Positions 37,662 through 48,122 are shown, counted from the stretch's first letter. The stretch is DNA of 64,000 nt from Streptomyces sp. RKND-216 (GCF_004795255.1 NZ_SSBQ01000002.1:3936001-4000000), one strand, 5' to 3'. The notes: a model not told the origin generated them from the letters alone. Made by a program: numbers and translations.

Positions 37662-39287
37662 GTGAGACGTCTCAGGCCCCTCCTGCTCAGCGCCGCGCTG
37701 CTGCTCGGCGCGGTGCCGGCGACCGGCGCCGCGGCGAACGCCGCCCCCGCCCCGGCCGGAACCGGGGGAGACCCCCGGCCGCTGGACCAGGTCATCCCCG
37801 CACCGGCGTCCGTGCGCGCGCACGGCGACCCGTTCACCCTCACCGACGACACCCGCATCCGGGTGGGCGGACACGCCGCGGCCGCGCGGGGAGCGCGGGA
37901 CGCGGCGCAGGAACTCGCGGAGATCCTGCGGCCCTTCACCGGCTACGACCTGCCGGTCACCACCGGCGGCGACGCACACCGCGGTTCCGGCGCGATCGTG
38001 CTGGCCCACGGCGGGCCGCACAGCCTGGGGGAGGAGGGCTACCGGCTGCGGGTGGGCGAACACCGCATCGTGCTCCAGGCGCGGGCGGCCGCCGGCTTCT
38101 TCCACGGCGTGCAGACGCTGCGGCAACTGCTCCCCGCGCAGGTCGAGTCGGACGCCGCGCGGACCGGGACGCAAACGTGGCGGATCGCCGGCGGCACCCT
38201 CACCGACACCCCGCGCTTCGAGCACCGCGGTGCGATGCTCGACGTCTCCCGGCACTTCTTCACGGTCGAGGAGGTCAAGCGCTACATCGACCAGCTCGCC
38301 CTCTACAAGTTCAACCGCCTGCACCTGCACCTGAGCGACGACCAGGGCTGGCGCATCGCCATCGACTCCTGGCCGCGGCTCGCGACCCACGGCGGCAGCA
38401 CCGAGGTCGGCGGAGGCCCCGGCGGCTACTACACCAAGGCCGAGTACCGGGAGATCCTGCGCTACGCGGACGACCACCAGCTGATGGTCGTCCCGGAGAT
38501 CGACATGCCCGGCCACACCAACGCGGCCCTCGCCTCGTACGCCGAACTCAACTGCGACGGTGTCGCGCCGCCGCTCTACACCGGCATCGAGGTCGGCTTC
38601 AGCTCGCTGTGCGTGCCGCTGGAGCGCACGTACGACTTCGTGGACGACGTGGTGCGCGAGATCGCGGCCATGACACCGGGGCCTTACCTGCACATCGGCG
38701 GCGACGAGGCGCACTCCACCAGCCACGAGGACTACGCCGCCTTCATGGACCGCGCACAGACCGTCATCGGGAAGTACGGCAAGACCGTCGTCGGTTGGCA
38801 CCAGCTCACCGGTGCCGAGCCCGCCGAGGACGCCGTCGTGCAGTACTGGGGCGTCACGGGCGAGGAGGAGGACGTCGCGGAGGCCGCCCGCAACGGCAAC
38901 CGGCTGGTGCTCTCGCCCGCCGACCGGGTCTACCTCGACATGAAGTACAACGAGGACACGCCGCTGGGGCTGAGCTGGGCCGGATACGTCGAAGTGCGGC
39001 AGTCCTACGACTGGGACCCGGGCCGCTACTTCCAGGGAGTGCCGGAAAGCGCCATCCTCGGCGTCGAGGCGCCGCTGTGGTCGGAGACCCTGGAGAACAG
39101 CGACCACATCGAGTACATGGCGTTCCCGCGGCTGCCGGGCGTCGCGGAACTCGGCTGGTCGCCCGCGGCCACCCACGACTGGGAGGACTACCGCGTCCGT
39201 CTCGCGGCGCAGGCGCCGCGCTGGGAGGCCCTGGGCATCGACTACTACCGCTCCCCGCAGGTCCCCTGGGACTCCGGGACGCGCTGA
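37662..39287 (+). CDS. Secreted GH20 beta-N-acetylhexosaminidase
   Basis: 541 residues from the GTG at 37662, with GAAGGG seven bases upstream. The Sec signal RRLRPLLLSAALLLGAVPATGAAANA ends near residue 27 (written here in parts: RRLRPLLLSAALLLG, AVPATGAAANA). The GH20b domain comes first; the catalytic domain carries RGAMLDVSRHFF, HLHLSDDQGWRI and the Asp-Glu pair in HIGGDEAH (about 347). It releases GlcNAc from chitobiose and related ends. The dre site upstream ties it to DasR, and GlmS nearby belongs to the same sugar economy. Confidence 0.93.
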   Translation: MRRLRPLLLSAALLLGAVPATGAAANAAPAPAGTGGDPRPLDQVIPAPASVRAHGDPFTLTDDTRIRVGGHAAAARGARDAAQELAEILRPFTGYDLPVTTGGDAHRGSGAIVLAHGGPHSLGEEGYRLRVGEHRIVLQARAAAGFFHGVQTLRQLLPAQVESDAARTGTQTWRIAGGTLTDTPRFEHRGAMLDVSRHFFTVEEVKRYIDQLALYKFNRLHLHLSDDQGWRIAIDSWPRLATHGGSTEVGGGPGGYYTKAEYREILRYADDHQLMVVPEIDMPGHTNAALASYAELNCDGVAPPLYTGIEVGFSSLCVPLERTYDFVDDVVREIAAMTPGPYLHIGGDEAHSTSHEDYAAFMDRAQTVIGKYGKTVVGWHQLTGAEPAEDAVVQYWGVTGEEEDVAEAARNGNRLVLSPADRVYLDMKYNEDTPLGLSWAGYVEVRQSYDWDPGRYFQGVPESAILGVEAPLWSETLENSDHIEYMAFPRLPGVAELGWSPAATHDWEDYRVRLAAQAPRWEALGIDYYRSPQVPWDSGTR

Positions 39288-39336
39288 CGCGTGCCGACCC
39301 GGCCGTGCGGCGACGTCGCACGGCCGGGCGGCGGGG

Positions 39337-40264
39337 TCAGAAGCGGTTCAGCACCGCGCGCTTGGCCGCCGCGAACTCATCGTCCGTCAGGACGCCTTCA
39401 CGGTGCAGTTCGCCCAGCTCCCGCAGCCTGCGCAGCAGCGCGTCGTGGTCCGCGTCCTCGGGAGCGGACTTCATCAGGGACGGCGGCGCGGAGGCCGTCG
39501 CCCCCGCCGCCACCGCGGGGCCCCCTCCGCGAGCGCGGGAGGCGGCCCGGCTCCGGGGTGCGGAAGCCGGGCCGCGACGGCGGCGGCCAGCAGCACGGCG
39601 CCGCCCGTCTCCCGCGCCTGCCGCACCCCCACAGGAGCACGCAGTTGGGGTCGTGCTCCGGCTTCGGCGCCGCGTGGCCGCCGCGCTGCCGGAACCGCAG
39701 GCTGCCGTTCTGCCAGCCCACCGCCGGAGTCCACTCCACCGCGGTCAGCTCGTCGAGCGGCAACGTCCTCGGGCCGCCGGAGGACTTGCTCGACTCGGCC
39801 ATCCAGTTCCACTCCAACTGCACCCGCTCGCCGTCGAAGACGGCCGTGCCGTCCGTACCGGCCGCCGTGCGCGGCACGGACGGGCCGGGCAGCACGTACC
39901 GGTCGCACGGACCGTCCGGCACCTGTTCCAGCAGCAGCGCGTTCCGCACCTCGTCCACGACGTACTCGGCGACGCCCGCCCGGTCGCCGGCGACCGCGAG
40001 CTGGTACGGGTCGGCGGCGTCCGGGAGCCGGCCGCCCGCGACATGGGCCAGCGGATCCGCACCGGTGCGCAGCCGCAAACGCAGGCGTCCCGCCTTCCGG
40101 CCGTGCCCCGCCTCGTACGCGATCCCCGCCACCGCCTCCAACGGCACGGCGACCTCGCCCAGCTCCCGGCGCAGCGTGTGGGTGGACTTGCCGTTCCCCG
40201 GCACGATCCGCAGCGTGTCGCCGTCGAACGTCCAGGTGCCCGCGCGCTGGATGATTTCCGCCAT
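39337..40264 (-). pseudogene. DUF4429 protein with SHOCT tail, two frameshifts
   Basis: Starts at the ATG at 40264 with MAEIIQRAGTWTFDGDTLRI, typical of DUF4429. The conserved reading runs through DPNCVLLWG, then continues in a second frame (GGAVLLAAAVAARLPHPG) and finally a third frame that ends properly with DHDALLRRLRELGELHREG and DEFAAAKRAVLNRF plus stop at 39337. The shifts lie near 39600-39628 and 39510-39530, both in G/C runs, and each equals one missing base. This is either real decay or a homopolymer error in the sequence. The intact product would be about 309 residues. It follows the SDR gene by 30 bases. Confidence 0.82.
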
Positions 40265-40294
40265 GCCGACGATTCTCGCGCACGGGCACCGCGT

Positions 40295-41056
40295 TCAGGC
40301 CACCCGTTCGGACAGGAAGTCCTCCCAGGTGCGCTCGCCCAGGGTGGCGCCCTCAAGCGTCAGGTTGGCGCCCGCCCGGTAGGCGCGCCCCGCCTTGCCA
40401 GGGATGCGGACCGGCATCAGGGGGCGCCGCTTGCCGCGCGCCCGCAGGTAGCCGCGGCTCAGCTCGGAGAGGCCGTACACCCGCGGCCCCGCCAGATCCG
40501 GGACCAGTCCAGCCGGCGCGCCCAACGTCAGCTCCACCAGCCGTTCCGCCACCTCGCGCGCGTCCACGGGCTGGAGCCGGAGCCCGCCGGGGGAAGGGAC
40601 CACCGGCAGCTTCGCCATCTTCTCCACCATGGCCAGCGCCAGGTCGTGGAACTGGGCGGCCCGCAGGGTCGTCCAGGGCACGCCGGAGTCCGCCACGGCG
40701 CGTTCGGCGGCGAGCTTGGACCGGAGCCAGGCCAGCGGCACCCGGTCCGCGCCGATGACGGAGATGTACACCAGGTGCTTCACCTGAGCCTCCGCGGCGG
40801 CGCGGGCCAGGTGCGCGGTCGCCTCGTCGTCCCCCTTGGGACCGCCGGCGAGGTGCAGTACGGTCTCGCAGCCCGCCACGGCGGCGGCCACGCCCCTGTT
40901 CTCCCGCAGGTCCCCCGTGACGTACACGACGCCGTCCTCGTCCGGCCGCTCCCGGCGGCTCAGGACACGCACGGAGCAGCCCGCGCCGCGCAGCAGCGGC
41001 ACCACGTGCCGTCCGAGGGTGCCGGTACCGCCGGTGACCAGAATCGTGGAAGCCAT
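40295..41056 (-). CDS. NAD(P)-binding SDR/NmrA-like oxidoreductase, ECF41 partner
   Basis: 253 residues, ATG at 41056. Rossmann motif ILVTGGTGTLGRHVVPLL at the N-terminus, then VLHLAGGPKGDD, YISVIGADRVPL and LRAAQFHDLAL mark an atypical SDR of the NmrA/COG0702 type. It lacks the classical YxxxK active site, so it may be a sensor or reductase. It is divergent from an ECF41 sigma factor, and ECF41 genes are known to sit beside such epimerase/oxidoreductase (COE) partners, which are their main targets. Confidence 0.88.
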   Translation of the reverse strand: MASTILVTGGTGTLGRHVVPLLRGAGCSVRVLSRRERPDEDGVVYVTGDLRENRGVAAAVAGCETVLHLAGGPKGDDEATAHLARAAAEAQVKHLVYISVIGADRVPLAWLRSKLAAERAVADSGVPWTTLRAAQFHDLALAMVEKMAKLPVVPSPGGLRLQPVDAREVAERLVELTLGAPAGLVPDLAGPRVYGLSELSRGYLRARGKRRPLMPVRIPGKAGRAYRAGANLTLEGATLGERTWEDFLSERVA

Positions 41057-41129
41057 CGTCTCTCCTCATCGCGTCGGCCCGAAGGTGGCGCTTCCCAGCT
41101 CCGTCGTGCCGGGTTTCGGGTTCTACTGC

Positions 41130-41159
41130 TGTGACACGCGGCGAGGAAGGAATGTGACA
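41130..41159 (-). promoter_or_regulatory. ECF41-type -35 elements upstream of the SDR gene
   Basis: On the minus strand TGTCACA occurs twice, at 41159-41153 and 41136-41130, upstream of the SDR gene. As I recall, ECF41 promoters are TGTCACA-N16-CGTC. From the distal copy a 16-base spacer leads to TGTC, three of four bases of the -10. The proximal copy has no clear -10. Confidence 0.6.
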
Positions 41160-41160
41160 G

Positions 41161-42144
41161 GTGAGCGAGGGCGAGCTGCTGGCGGAGCGATTCGAGGGCG
41201 AGCGCGGACGGCTGCGGGCGGTGGCGTACCGCATGCTCGGCTCGGTGAGCGAGGCGGAGGACGCCGTGCAGGAGGCGTGGCTGCGCATCAGCCGCGCCGA
41301 TACCGCAGAGGTGCGCAACTTCGGCGGCTGGACCACCACGGTGGTGGCCCGGGTGTGCCTGAACCTGCTGCGTTCCCGGGAAGCGCGGCGCGAGGAAGGA
41401 CTCGAGGCCGTCGAGGGGCTGGAGAGCGGGCATGCCGAAGGTGTCCGGAGCGGGACGGAAGCCCCCGCGCCGGAGGACGAAGCGGTGCTGGCGGAGTCGG
41501 TGGGACTGGCGATGCTGGTGGTGCTCGACACGCTCTCCCCGGCCGAACGTGTCGCGTTCGTGCTGCACGACATGTTCGCCGTGCCCTTCGACGAGATCGG
41601 ACAGCTGCTGGAGAAGTCCCCGGCAACGGCCCGGCAGCTCGCGAGTCGCGCGCGCCGCCGGGTGGGCGGCGGCTCGGCCATGCCCTCGGCGGACCTGGCG
41701 AGGCGGCGCGGGGTCGTGGAGGCGTTCCTCGCCGCGGCCCGTGGAGGCGACTTCGACGCGCTGCTCGCGGTCCTCGATCCCGAGGTGGTGTTGCGGGCGG
41801 ACGCGGCGGTCGGCCCGACACGGCACCCGCTGGTGGTGGCCGGTGCCCGCAACGTGGCCAGGGGCGCGTCGGCCGCCACGGCCCGGGCACGTGCCACTCA
41901 GCCGGCAATGGTGGACGGGGCGCCGGCGCTCCTGATGGCCGACGGCGGACGGCTGGCGCTGGTGATGGCCTTCACGATCACCGATGGACTGATCACCGGC
42001 ATCGACCTGATCGCCGAGCCCGAGCAGCTGAGCGCGCTGCGGGTCGACGTCCTGGACGGGGCCGCATGCAGGGGAGCGGTTGAGGACCTGAACGGCTCCG
42101 AGGGCCCGGAGGGGCCGGACGGTGTCGACGAACCGGACGCCTGA
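41161..42144 (+). CDS. ECF41-group (SigJ-like) RNA polymerase sigma factor
   Basis: 327 residues, GTG at 41161. Sigma region 2 (about 5-75: AYRMLGSVSEAEDAVQEAWLR), region 4 (about 115-175: DTLSPAERVAFVLHDMFAVPFDEI, then KSPATARQLASRARRRV) and a C-terminal SnoaL-like domain (about 185-300) with ADGGRLAL and EPEQL, which correspond to the conserved DGGGR and NPDKL-type motifs of ECF41. In this group the extension both aids and restrains the sigma factor, and no anti-sigma gene is needed; none is seen here. Confidence 0.92.
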   Translation: MSEGELLAERFEGERGRLRAVAYRMLGSVSEAEDAVQEAWLRISRADTAEVRNFGGWTTTVVARVCLNLLRSREARREEGLEAVEGLESGHAEGVRSGTEAPAPEDEAVLAESVGLAMLVVLDTLSPAERVAFVLHDMFAVPFDEIGQLLEKSPATARQLASRARRRVGGGSAMPSADLARRRGVVEAFLAAARGGDFDALLAVLDPEVVLRADAAVGPTRHPLVVAGARNVARGASAATARARATQPAMVDGAPALLMADGGRLALVMAFTITDGLITGIDLIAEPEQLSALRVDVLDGAACRGAVEDLNGSEGPEGPDGVDEPDA

Positions 42145-42228
42145 CCCGCCCCGGGCCGGGTTCGGGCCCCGCTGTGCCCCGCCCCCGCGCGGCACGGGCG
42201 GGGCAGACGGTCGTGGCTGCGAGAGCGG

Positions 42229-43389
42229 TCAGAAACCCAGCTCGCGGGCGATCAGCATGCGCTGCACCTCGCTCGTCCCCTCACCGATCTCCAAGATCTT
42301 GGAGTCGCGCCACATCCGGGCCACCGGGTACTCGTTCATGAAGCCGTACCCGCCGTGGATCTGGGTGGCCTCCCGGGCGTTGGTCACGGCGACCTCGGAG
42401 GAGTAGAGCTTTGCCAGCGCCGCCTCCTTCTTGAACGGCTCGCCCGCCACCAGCCGGGACGCGGCGTCCCGCCAGGCCAGGCGCGCGGTGTGGGCGCGCA
42501 TCTCCATGTCGGCCAGCTTGAACTGGATGGCCTGGTTCTCGCCGATGGCCTTGCCGAACGCCCTGCGGGTCTTCGCGTACGCCACGGACTCGTCCACGCA
42601 GCCCTGCGCCAGCCCCGTGGCCAGCGCCGCGATGGCGATGCGGCCCTCGTCCAGGATGCGCAGGAACTGCGCGTAGCCGCGGCCCTCCTCGCCCAGCAGG
42701 TTCTCGCCGGGGACGCGGACGTCGGAGAACGACAGCTCGCGGGTGTCCGACGCGTTCCACCCGACCTTGGAGTAGGGGGCGGCGACGGTGAAGCCCGGCG
42801 TGCCGGACGGCACGATGATGCTGGAGATCAGCGGCGCTCCGTCGGGCTTGCGCCCGGTGACGGCCGTGACCGTGACCAGGCCGGTGATGTCGGTGCCGGA
42901 GTTGGTGATGAAGCACTTCGAGCCGTTGATCACCCACTCGCCGGTCTTCTCGTCCCGGGTGGCGGTGGTCCGGGTGCCGCCGGCGTCCGAGCCGCATTCG
43001 GGCTCGGTGAGGCCGAACGCGCCGAGCATCTCGCCGGAGCAGAGCTTCGGGAGCCAGGTGCGCTTCTGCTCCTCGGTTCCGAAGCTGTGGACCGGCATGG
43101 CGCCCAGCGAGACACCGGCCTCCAGGGTGATGGCGACCGAGGAGTCGACCCGGGCCAGCTCCTCCAGGGCCAGGCCCAGGGTGAGGTAGTCGCCGCCCAT
43201 GCCGCCGTACTCCTCGGGGAACGGCAGCCCGAACAGGCCCATCTCGCCCATCTGCCGGACGATGTCGTAGGGGAACTCGTGGTTCTCGTAGAACTCGCCG
43301 ATCTTCGGAGCCACGACGTCGTGCGCGAACTCCTCGACGGTGCGGCGCAGTTCCTCGTGCTCGGGGGCGAGACGGTGATCGAGAGACAT
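42229..43389 (-). CDS. acdH: Branched/short-chain acyl-CoA dehydrogenase
   Basis: 386 residues, ATG at 43389. Acyl-CoA dehydrogenase motifs: FGLTEPECGSDAGGTRT, FITNSGTDITG, RRAFGKAIGENQAIQ and QIHGGYGFMNEYPVARMWRDSK. The late ILEIGEGTSEVQ keeps the Glu of the YEGT-type catalytic position. It is the last gene of the carboxyltransferase-carboxylase-lyase transcript, two bases after the lyase stop. Synteny matches AcdH of S. coelicolor (SCO2779, from memory). It oxidises isovaleryl-, isobutyryl- or related CoA esters with FAD. Confidence 0.9.
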   Translation of the reverse strand: MSLDHRLAPEHEELRRTVEEFAHDVVAPKIGEFYENHEFPYDIVRQMGEMGLFGLPFPEEYGGMGGDYLTLGLALEELARVDSSVAITLEAGVSLGAMPVHSFGTEEQKRTWLPKLCSGEMLGAFGLTEPECGSDAGGTRTTATRDEKTGEWVINGSKCFITNSGTDITGLVTVTAVTGRKPDGAPLISSIIVPSGTPGFTVAAPYSKVGWNASDTRELSFSDVRVPGENLLGEEGRGYAQFLRILDEGRIAIAALATGLAQGCVDESVAYAKTRRAFGKAIGENQAIQFKLADMEMRAHTARLAWRDAASRLVAGEPFKKEAALAKLYSSEVAVTNAREATQIHGGYGFMNEYPVARMWRDSKILEIGEGTSEVQRMLIARELGF

Positions 43390-43391
43390 GA

Positions 43392-44360
43392 CTACTGCTC
43401 CTTGTGGGAGAGCGCTCGGACGGTACGGGAGGGGCTGGGGCGTCCCAGCCGTTCGGCCATCCACACGCTGGTGGCGGTGAGCCGGCCGAGGTCGACCCCG
43501 GTCTCGATGCCGAGGCCGTGCAACATCCACACGAGGTCTTCGGTGGCGAGGTTGCCGGTGGCGCTCTTCGCGTACGGGCAGCCGCCGAGGCCGCCCGCGG
43601 AGGCGTCCACGGTGTGCACGCCGTGCTGGAGCGCGGCGAGCGTGTTGGCCAGTGCCTGGCCGTAGGTGTCGTGGAAGTGGACCGCGATCCGGTCGGCACC
43701 GACGCCCTCGGCGTCCAGCGCGGCGAGCAGCGCACCGACGTGTCCGGGCGTGGCGACGCCGATGGTGTCCCCGAGGCTCAGCTCGTCGCAGCCCATGTCC
43801 ACCAGGCTGCGGCACACCCGCACCACCTGCTCGACGGGCACCGGGCCTTCCCAGGGGTCGCCGAAGCACATCGAGAGGTACCCGCGGACGCTCGCTCCGG
43901 CCTCCCGGGCCCCGCGCACCACGGGCTCGAACATCGCCAGCGCCTCGTCGACCGTGCGGTTGAGGTTGGCCTTGGCGAAGGACTCGGTGGCGCTGGCGAA
44001 CACCGCGATCTCGCGGGCGCCCAGCGCGAGCGCGCGCTCGAGACCGCGGGTGTTGGGCACCAGCACAGGAAGCCGCACGCCGTCGCCCAGGTCGGAGAGC
44101 TTCGGGTACAGCTCTTCCGCGTCGGCGAGCTGCGGCACCCACTTGGGGTGGACGAAGCTGGTCGCCTCGACGGTCCGCAGGCCGGCGTCGACGAGCCGGT
44201 GGACGAACTCCGCCTTCACCTCGACCGGGACGATCGCCTGCTCGTTCTGCAGGCCGTCTCGCGGTCCGACCTCGTGGATGCGGACGCGGGGCGGCAGCCC
44301 GGGGGCGGGCACCGCCATGGGCAGGCCCTCGACGCCCGGGGTGCGCGGTGCGGCGGTCAT
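43392..44360 (-). CDS. Hydroxymethylglutaryl-CoA lyase
   Basis: 322 residues, ATG at 44360, overlapping the preceding stop by four bases (ATGA). DRE-TIM signature: [11 protein letters not shown] near residue 29, [30 protein letters not shown] and the glycine-rich active-site loop [23 protein letters not shown] with the essential Cys. It cleaves HMG-CoA to acetoacetate and acetyl-CoA as the last step of leucine catabolism. Confidence 0.95.
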   Translation of the reverse strand: MTAAPRTPGVEGLPMAVPAPGLPPRVRIHEVGPRDGLQNEQAIVPVEVKAEFVHRLVDAGLRTVEATSFVHPKWVPQLADAEELYPKLSDLGDGVRLPVLVPNTRGLERALALGAREIAVFASATESFAKANLNRTVDEALAMFEPVVRGAREAGASVRGYLSMCFGDPWEGPVPVEQVVRVCRSLVDMGCDELSLGDTIGVATPGHVGALLAALDAEGVGADRIAVHFHDTYGQALANTLAALQHGVHTVDASAGGLGGCPYAKSATGNLATEDLVWMLHGLGIETGVDLGRLTATSVWMAERLGRPSPSRTVRALSHKEQ

Positions 44361-46450
44361 GCCGGATCGCCCCCCTTCGCCTGCTGCGCATCCTCGGAGT
44401 CCTGCGGCTCCTTCGGCTCCACGACGGCGAGCACCTGGTCCATCGCGACGGTGCTCCCCGCCGACACGTCCAGCTCGGTGACCACGCCGTCGTAGGGGGC
44501 GGCGATGACGTGTTCCATCTTCATCGCCTCGACCACCAGCAGGCTCTGTCCCGCGGCGACCTCCTCGCCGACCTGCGCCTTGACCACGGTGACCGTGCCC
44601 GGCATGGGAGCGGTGAGCGCGTCCGCGCCGTGCGCCCCGGCGCCGCCGCGCAACGCCGCCTCGACCGGGTCGTGGGCCTGCACGTGCCAGGCCTCGCCGT
44701 CGCGCCCGAGCCAGGCACCGCTGTCGTCGGCCACCCGGGTGAAGCGGTGCGTGACCCCGCCCCACTCCAGCCGGGTACCGGCGGGAGCGGTGTCGGTCAG
44801 TCGCGCGACGACCGGCTCGGCGTCCCCGACGCGGACCAGCGCGTCGTGCGCCAGGCCGCGGACCCGCACGGCCACCGGCTCGTGGCCGGGGACGCGCACG
44901 TGGTGCACCGTCCAGGCGGCCTCGCCGCCCATCCGGAAGCCGGACGGCACGGTGAACGGGTTCACCCAGTCACCCGCGCCGCTGCGCGGTGCGGCGGGCT
45001 CCAGCGCTGCGTGACGCAGCAGCGCCGCAGTGGCGTACACCTCGTCCGGGACGCCGACGGGGACCAGGCCGGCCGCGTCGCGGTCGACCAGCCCGGTGTC
45101 CAGGTCGCCTGTCACCACGTCCGGGTGCGCGAGCAGCGCCCGCAGGAACGCGACGTTGGTGTCCACGCCGAGCACGGTGGTGACGCCCAGGGCGGCGCGG
45201 AGCCCGCGCAGCGCCGCGGCGCGGTCCGGGCCGTACGCGATGACCTTGGAGAGCATCGGGTCGTAGGAGGTGCCGACCTCGGTGCCCTCGGACAGTCCGG
45301 AGTCGGTGCGGACCCGCTCGCCCTGCGGTTCGCGGAGCAGCCGGACCGTGCCGGCGGAGGGCAGGAAGTCCACGCGACCGCCGGACACCCGGGCGGTCTC
45401 GGCGCAGACCCGGGCCTCCACCGCGTGTCCGGTGAGGGTGACGTCGTCCTGGCCGAACGCGAGCGGCTCGCCCGCGGCCACCCGGAGCTGCCACTCCACC
45501 AGGTCCAGCCCGGTGACCAGCTCGGTGACCGGGTGCTCGACCTGGAGGCGGGTGTTCATCTCCATGAAGAAGTAGTCGCGCCGCCCGTCGGCCGCCGGTT
45601 CGCCGCCGGGCACGATGAACTCCACCGTGCCCGCGCCCCGGTAGCCGCAGGAGCGGGCGGCGTTCACCGCGGCCTCGCCCATCGCGGCGCGCGTGGCCTC
45701 GTCGAGCAGCGGGCTGGGCGCCTCCTCGATGATCTTCTGGTGGCGGCGCTGGAGGGAGCACTCGCGCTCGCCGAGGTGCACGACGTTGCCGTGGGCGTCG
45801 GCCAGCACCTGGATCTCGATGTGCCGCGGCCGGTCGATCCAGCGCTCCACCAGGAGCGTGTCGTCACCGAAGGAGCCTCGGGCCTCGCGACGCGCGGCGG
45901 CGATCTCGTCGGCCAGCAGCGCCTCGTCGCGCACCAGGCGCATGCCCTTGCCGCCGCCTCCCGCGGACGGCTTGAGCAGCACCGGCATGCCGATCTCCCG
46001 GGCTGCGGATGCCAGTTCGGCGTCAGAGAGGCCGGAGCCGGAGGAGCCGGGGACGACCGGAACACCGGCCGCCGCGACGGTCTCCTTGGCGCGGATCTTG
46101 TCGCCCATGAGGTCGATGGCCGCGGCGGGCGGCCCGATGAAGACCAGCCCCGCGTCGGCGCAGGCCGCGGCGAACGCGGCGTTCTCCGCGAGGAAGCCGT
46201 ACCCCGGGTGCACGGCCTGGGCTCCGGTCCGGCGTGCGGCGTCCAGCAGGCGGTCCACCGAAAGGTAGCTCTCGGCTGCGGCGGCCGGGCCGATGCGCAC
46301 GGCGGTGTCGGCCTCGCGCACGTGGCGGGCGTCGGCGTCGGCGTCGCTGTAGACGGCGACCGAACGGACGCCCTCGGCGCGCAGGGTGCGGATGACCCGC
46401 ACGGCGATCTCGCCGCGGTTGGCCACCAGCACGGTGTCGAACATCGTCAT
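44357..46450 (-). CDS. Acyl-CoA carboxylase alpha subunit (biotin carboxylase + BCCP)
   Basis: 697 residues, ATG at 46450 (a second ATG two codons later is possible). The biotin carboxylase N-domain [20 protein letters not shown], the ATP-grasp loop [27 protein letters not shown] and [14 protein letters not shown] are all present. A BT-domain-like middle leads to the biotin attachment site [10 protein letters not shown] (Lys about 643). With the adjacent carboxyltransferase and HMG-CoA lyase it is best read as 3-methylcrotonyl-CoA carboxylase alpha. Confidence 0.93.
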   Translation of the reverse strand: MTMFDTVLVANRGEIAVRVIRTLRAEGVRSVAVYSDADADARHVREADTAVRIGPAAAAESYLSVDRLLDAARRTGAQAVHPGYGFLAENAAFAAACADAGLVFIGPPAAAIDLMGDKIRAKETVAAAGVPVVPGSSGSGLSDAELASAAREIGMPVLLKPSAGGGGKGMRLVRDEALLADEIAAARREARGSFGDDTLLVERWIDRPRHIEIQVLADAHGNVVHLGERECSLQRRHQKIIEEAPSPLLDEATRAAMGEAAVNAARSCGYRGAGTVEFIVPGGEPAADGRRDYFFMEMNTRLQVEHPVTELVTGLDLVEWQLRVAAGEPLAFGQDDVTLTGHAVEARVCAETARVSGGRVDFLPSAGTVRLLREPQGERVRTDSGLSEGTEVGTSYDPMLSKVIAYGPDRAAALRGLRAALGVTTVLGVDTNVAFLRALLAHPDVVTGDLDTGLVDRDAAGLVPVGVPDEVYATAALLRHAALEPAAPRSGAGDWVNPFTVPSGFRMGGEAAWTVHHVRVPGHEPVAVRVRGLAHDALVRVGDAEPVVARLTDTAPAGTRLEWGGVTHRFTRVADDSGAWLGRDGEAWHVQAHDPVEAALRGGAGAHGADALTAPMPGTVTVVKAQVGEEVAAGQSLLVVEAMKMEHVIAAPYDGVVTELDVSAGSTVAMDQVLAVVEPKEPQDSEDAQQAKGGDPA

Positions 46451-46461
46451 CGTCGTCCCCC

Positions 46462-48093
46462 TCACATCCGGAACACGCCGAAGGCGGGCGCGTTCGGATC
46501 CTTCTGCGGCAGCGGAGCGTTGGCACAGGCGGTCAGCGCGAGGCCCAGCACCTGCCGGGTCTCCATCGGGTCGATCACTCCGTCGTCCCAGAGGCGCGCG
46601 GTGGCGTAGTACGCGTTGCCCTGCTCGTCGTACTGGGCGCGGACCGGAGCGCGGAAGGCCTCTTCCTCCTCCTCGCTCCACGCCTCGCCACGGCCCTCGA
46701 TCTGGTCGCGCTTGACGGTGGCCAGCACGGAGGCGGCCTGCTCGCCGCCCATCACCGAGATCTTGGCGTTCGGCCACATCCACAGGAAGCGCGGACTGTA
46801 CGCCCGGCCGCACATCGAGTAGTTCCCCGCGCCGTACGAACCGCCTATCACCACGGTCAGCTTGGGCACCCGGGTGCAGGCCACGGCCGTCACCATCTTG
46901 GCGCCGTGCTTGGCGATGCCGCCCGCCTCGTAGTCCTTGCCGACCATGAAGCCGGAGATGTTCTGGAGGAAGAGCAGCGGGATGCCGCGCTGGTCGCACA
47001 GCTCGATGAAGTGGGCGCCCTTCTGGGCGGACTCGGAGAAGAGGATGCCGTTGTTCGCCACGATGCCGACCGGGTGGCCGTGGATGTGGGCGAAGCCGGT
47101 CACCAGGGTGGTGCCGTACTCGGCCTTGAATTCCTGGAAGCGGGAGCCGTCCACCACGCGGGCGATGACCTCGCGCACGTCGTAAGGCGTGCGCGAGTCG
47201 ACCGGGACGGCGGAGTAGAGGCCGGACGGGTCCGCCCGCGGCTCCTCCGGCGGGGTGACCGTCCAGGGCGGGGCCGGGCGGCCGGGCAGGGTGCCGACGA
47301 TGTTCCGCACGATGCGCAGCGCGTGCGGGTCGTCCTCGGCGAGGTGGTCGGTGACGCCGGAGGTGCGCGAGTGGACCTCCCCGCCGCCGAGCTCCTCCGC
47401 GGTGACCACCGCGCCGGTCGCGGCCTTCACCAGCGGCGGGCCGCCGAGGAAGATCGTGCCCTGCTCGCGGACGATGACCGCCTCGTCGCTCATGGCGGGG
47501 ACGTACGCGCCGCCCGCGGTGCAGGAGCCGAGGACGGCGGCGATCTGCGGGATGCCGGCGCCGGACATGCGCGCCTGGTTGTAGAAGATGCGGCCGAAGT
47601 GCTCGCGGTCCGGGAACACCTCGTCCTGCATGGGCAGGAACGCGCCGCCGGAGTCCACGAGGTAGACGCACGGCAGGCGGTTCTCCAGGGCGATCTCCTG
47701 GGCCCGCAGGTGCTTCTTCACCGTCATCGGGTAGTACGTGCCGCCCTTGACCGTGGCGTCGTTGGCCACGATCACGACCTCGCGGCCGGACACCCGGCCG
47801 ATGCCGGCGATCACGCCGGCCGCGGGAGCGGCCCCGCCGTACATCCCGTCGGCCGCCAGCGGCGCGATTTCCAGGAACGGGGAGCCCGGGTCGAGCAGCG
47901 CGTCCACCCGGTCGCGCGGCAGCAGCTTGCCGCGCGCGGTGTGCCGGGCGCGGGCCTTCTCGCCGCCGCCCAGCCGGGCCGTGGCGAGCTTCTCGCGCAG
48001 CCGCGCCGCCAGTTCGCGGTGCGCGGCCTCGTTCGCCCGGCAGTTGTCCGATGCCGGATCGACGCCGCTGACCAGCGCCGTTGCCTGCTCCAT
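46462..48093 (-). CDS. Acyl-CoA carboxylase beta subunit (carboxyltransferase)
   Basis: 543 residues, ATG at 48093 with AGGGGG upstream. It has both crotonase-like halves: [82 protein letters not shown] and [20 protein letters not shown]. These are typical of methylcrotonyl-CoA carboxyltransferases rather than propionyl-CoA ones. It is first in the four-gene leucine/isovalerate operon, 11 bases before the alpha subunit. Confidence 0.93.
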   Translation of the reverse strand: MEQATALVSGVDPASDNCRANEAAHRELAARLREKLATARLGGGEKARARHTARGKLLPRDRVDALLDPGSPFLEIAPLAADGMYGGAAPAAGVIAGIGRVSGREVVIVANDATVKGGTYYPMTVKKHLRAQEIALENRLPCVYLVDSGGAFLPMQDEVFPDREHFGRIFYNQARMSGAGIPQIAAVLGSCTAGGAYVPAMSDEAVIVREQGTIFLGGPPLVKAATGAVVTAEELGGGEVHSRTSGVTDHLAEDDPHALRIVRNIVGTLPGRPAPPWTVTPPEEPRADPSGLYSAVPVDSRTPYDVREVIARVVDGSRFQEFKAEYGTTLVTGFAHIHGHPVGIVANNGILFSESAQKGAHFIELCDQRGIPLLFLQNISGFMVGKDYEAGGIAKHGAKMVTAVACTRVPKLTVVIGGSYGAGNYSMCGRAYSPRFLWMWPNAKISVMGGEQAASVLATVKRDQIEGRGEAWSEEEEEAFRAPVRAQYDEQGNAYYATARLWDDGVIDPMETRQVLGLALTACANAPLPQKDPNAPAFGVFRM

Positions 48094-48122
48094 GCCGCTG
48101 AGCCCCCTTGCTCCGTGCGTGC

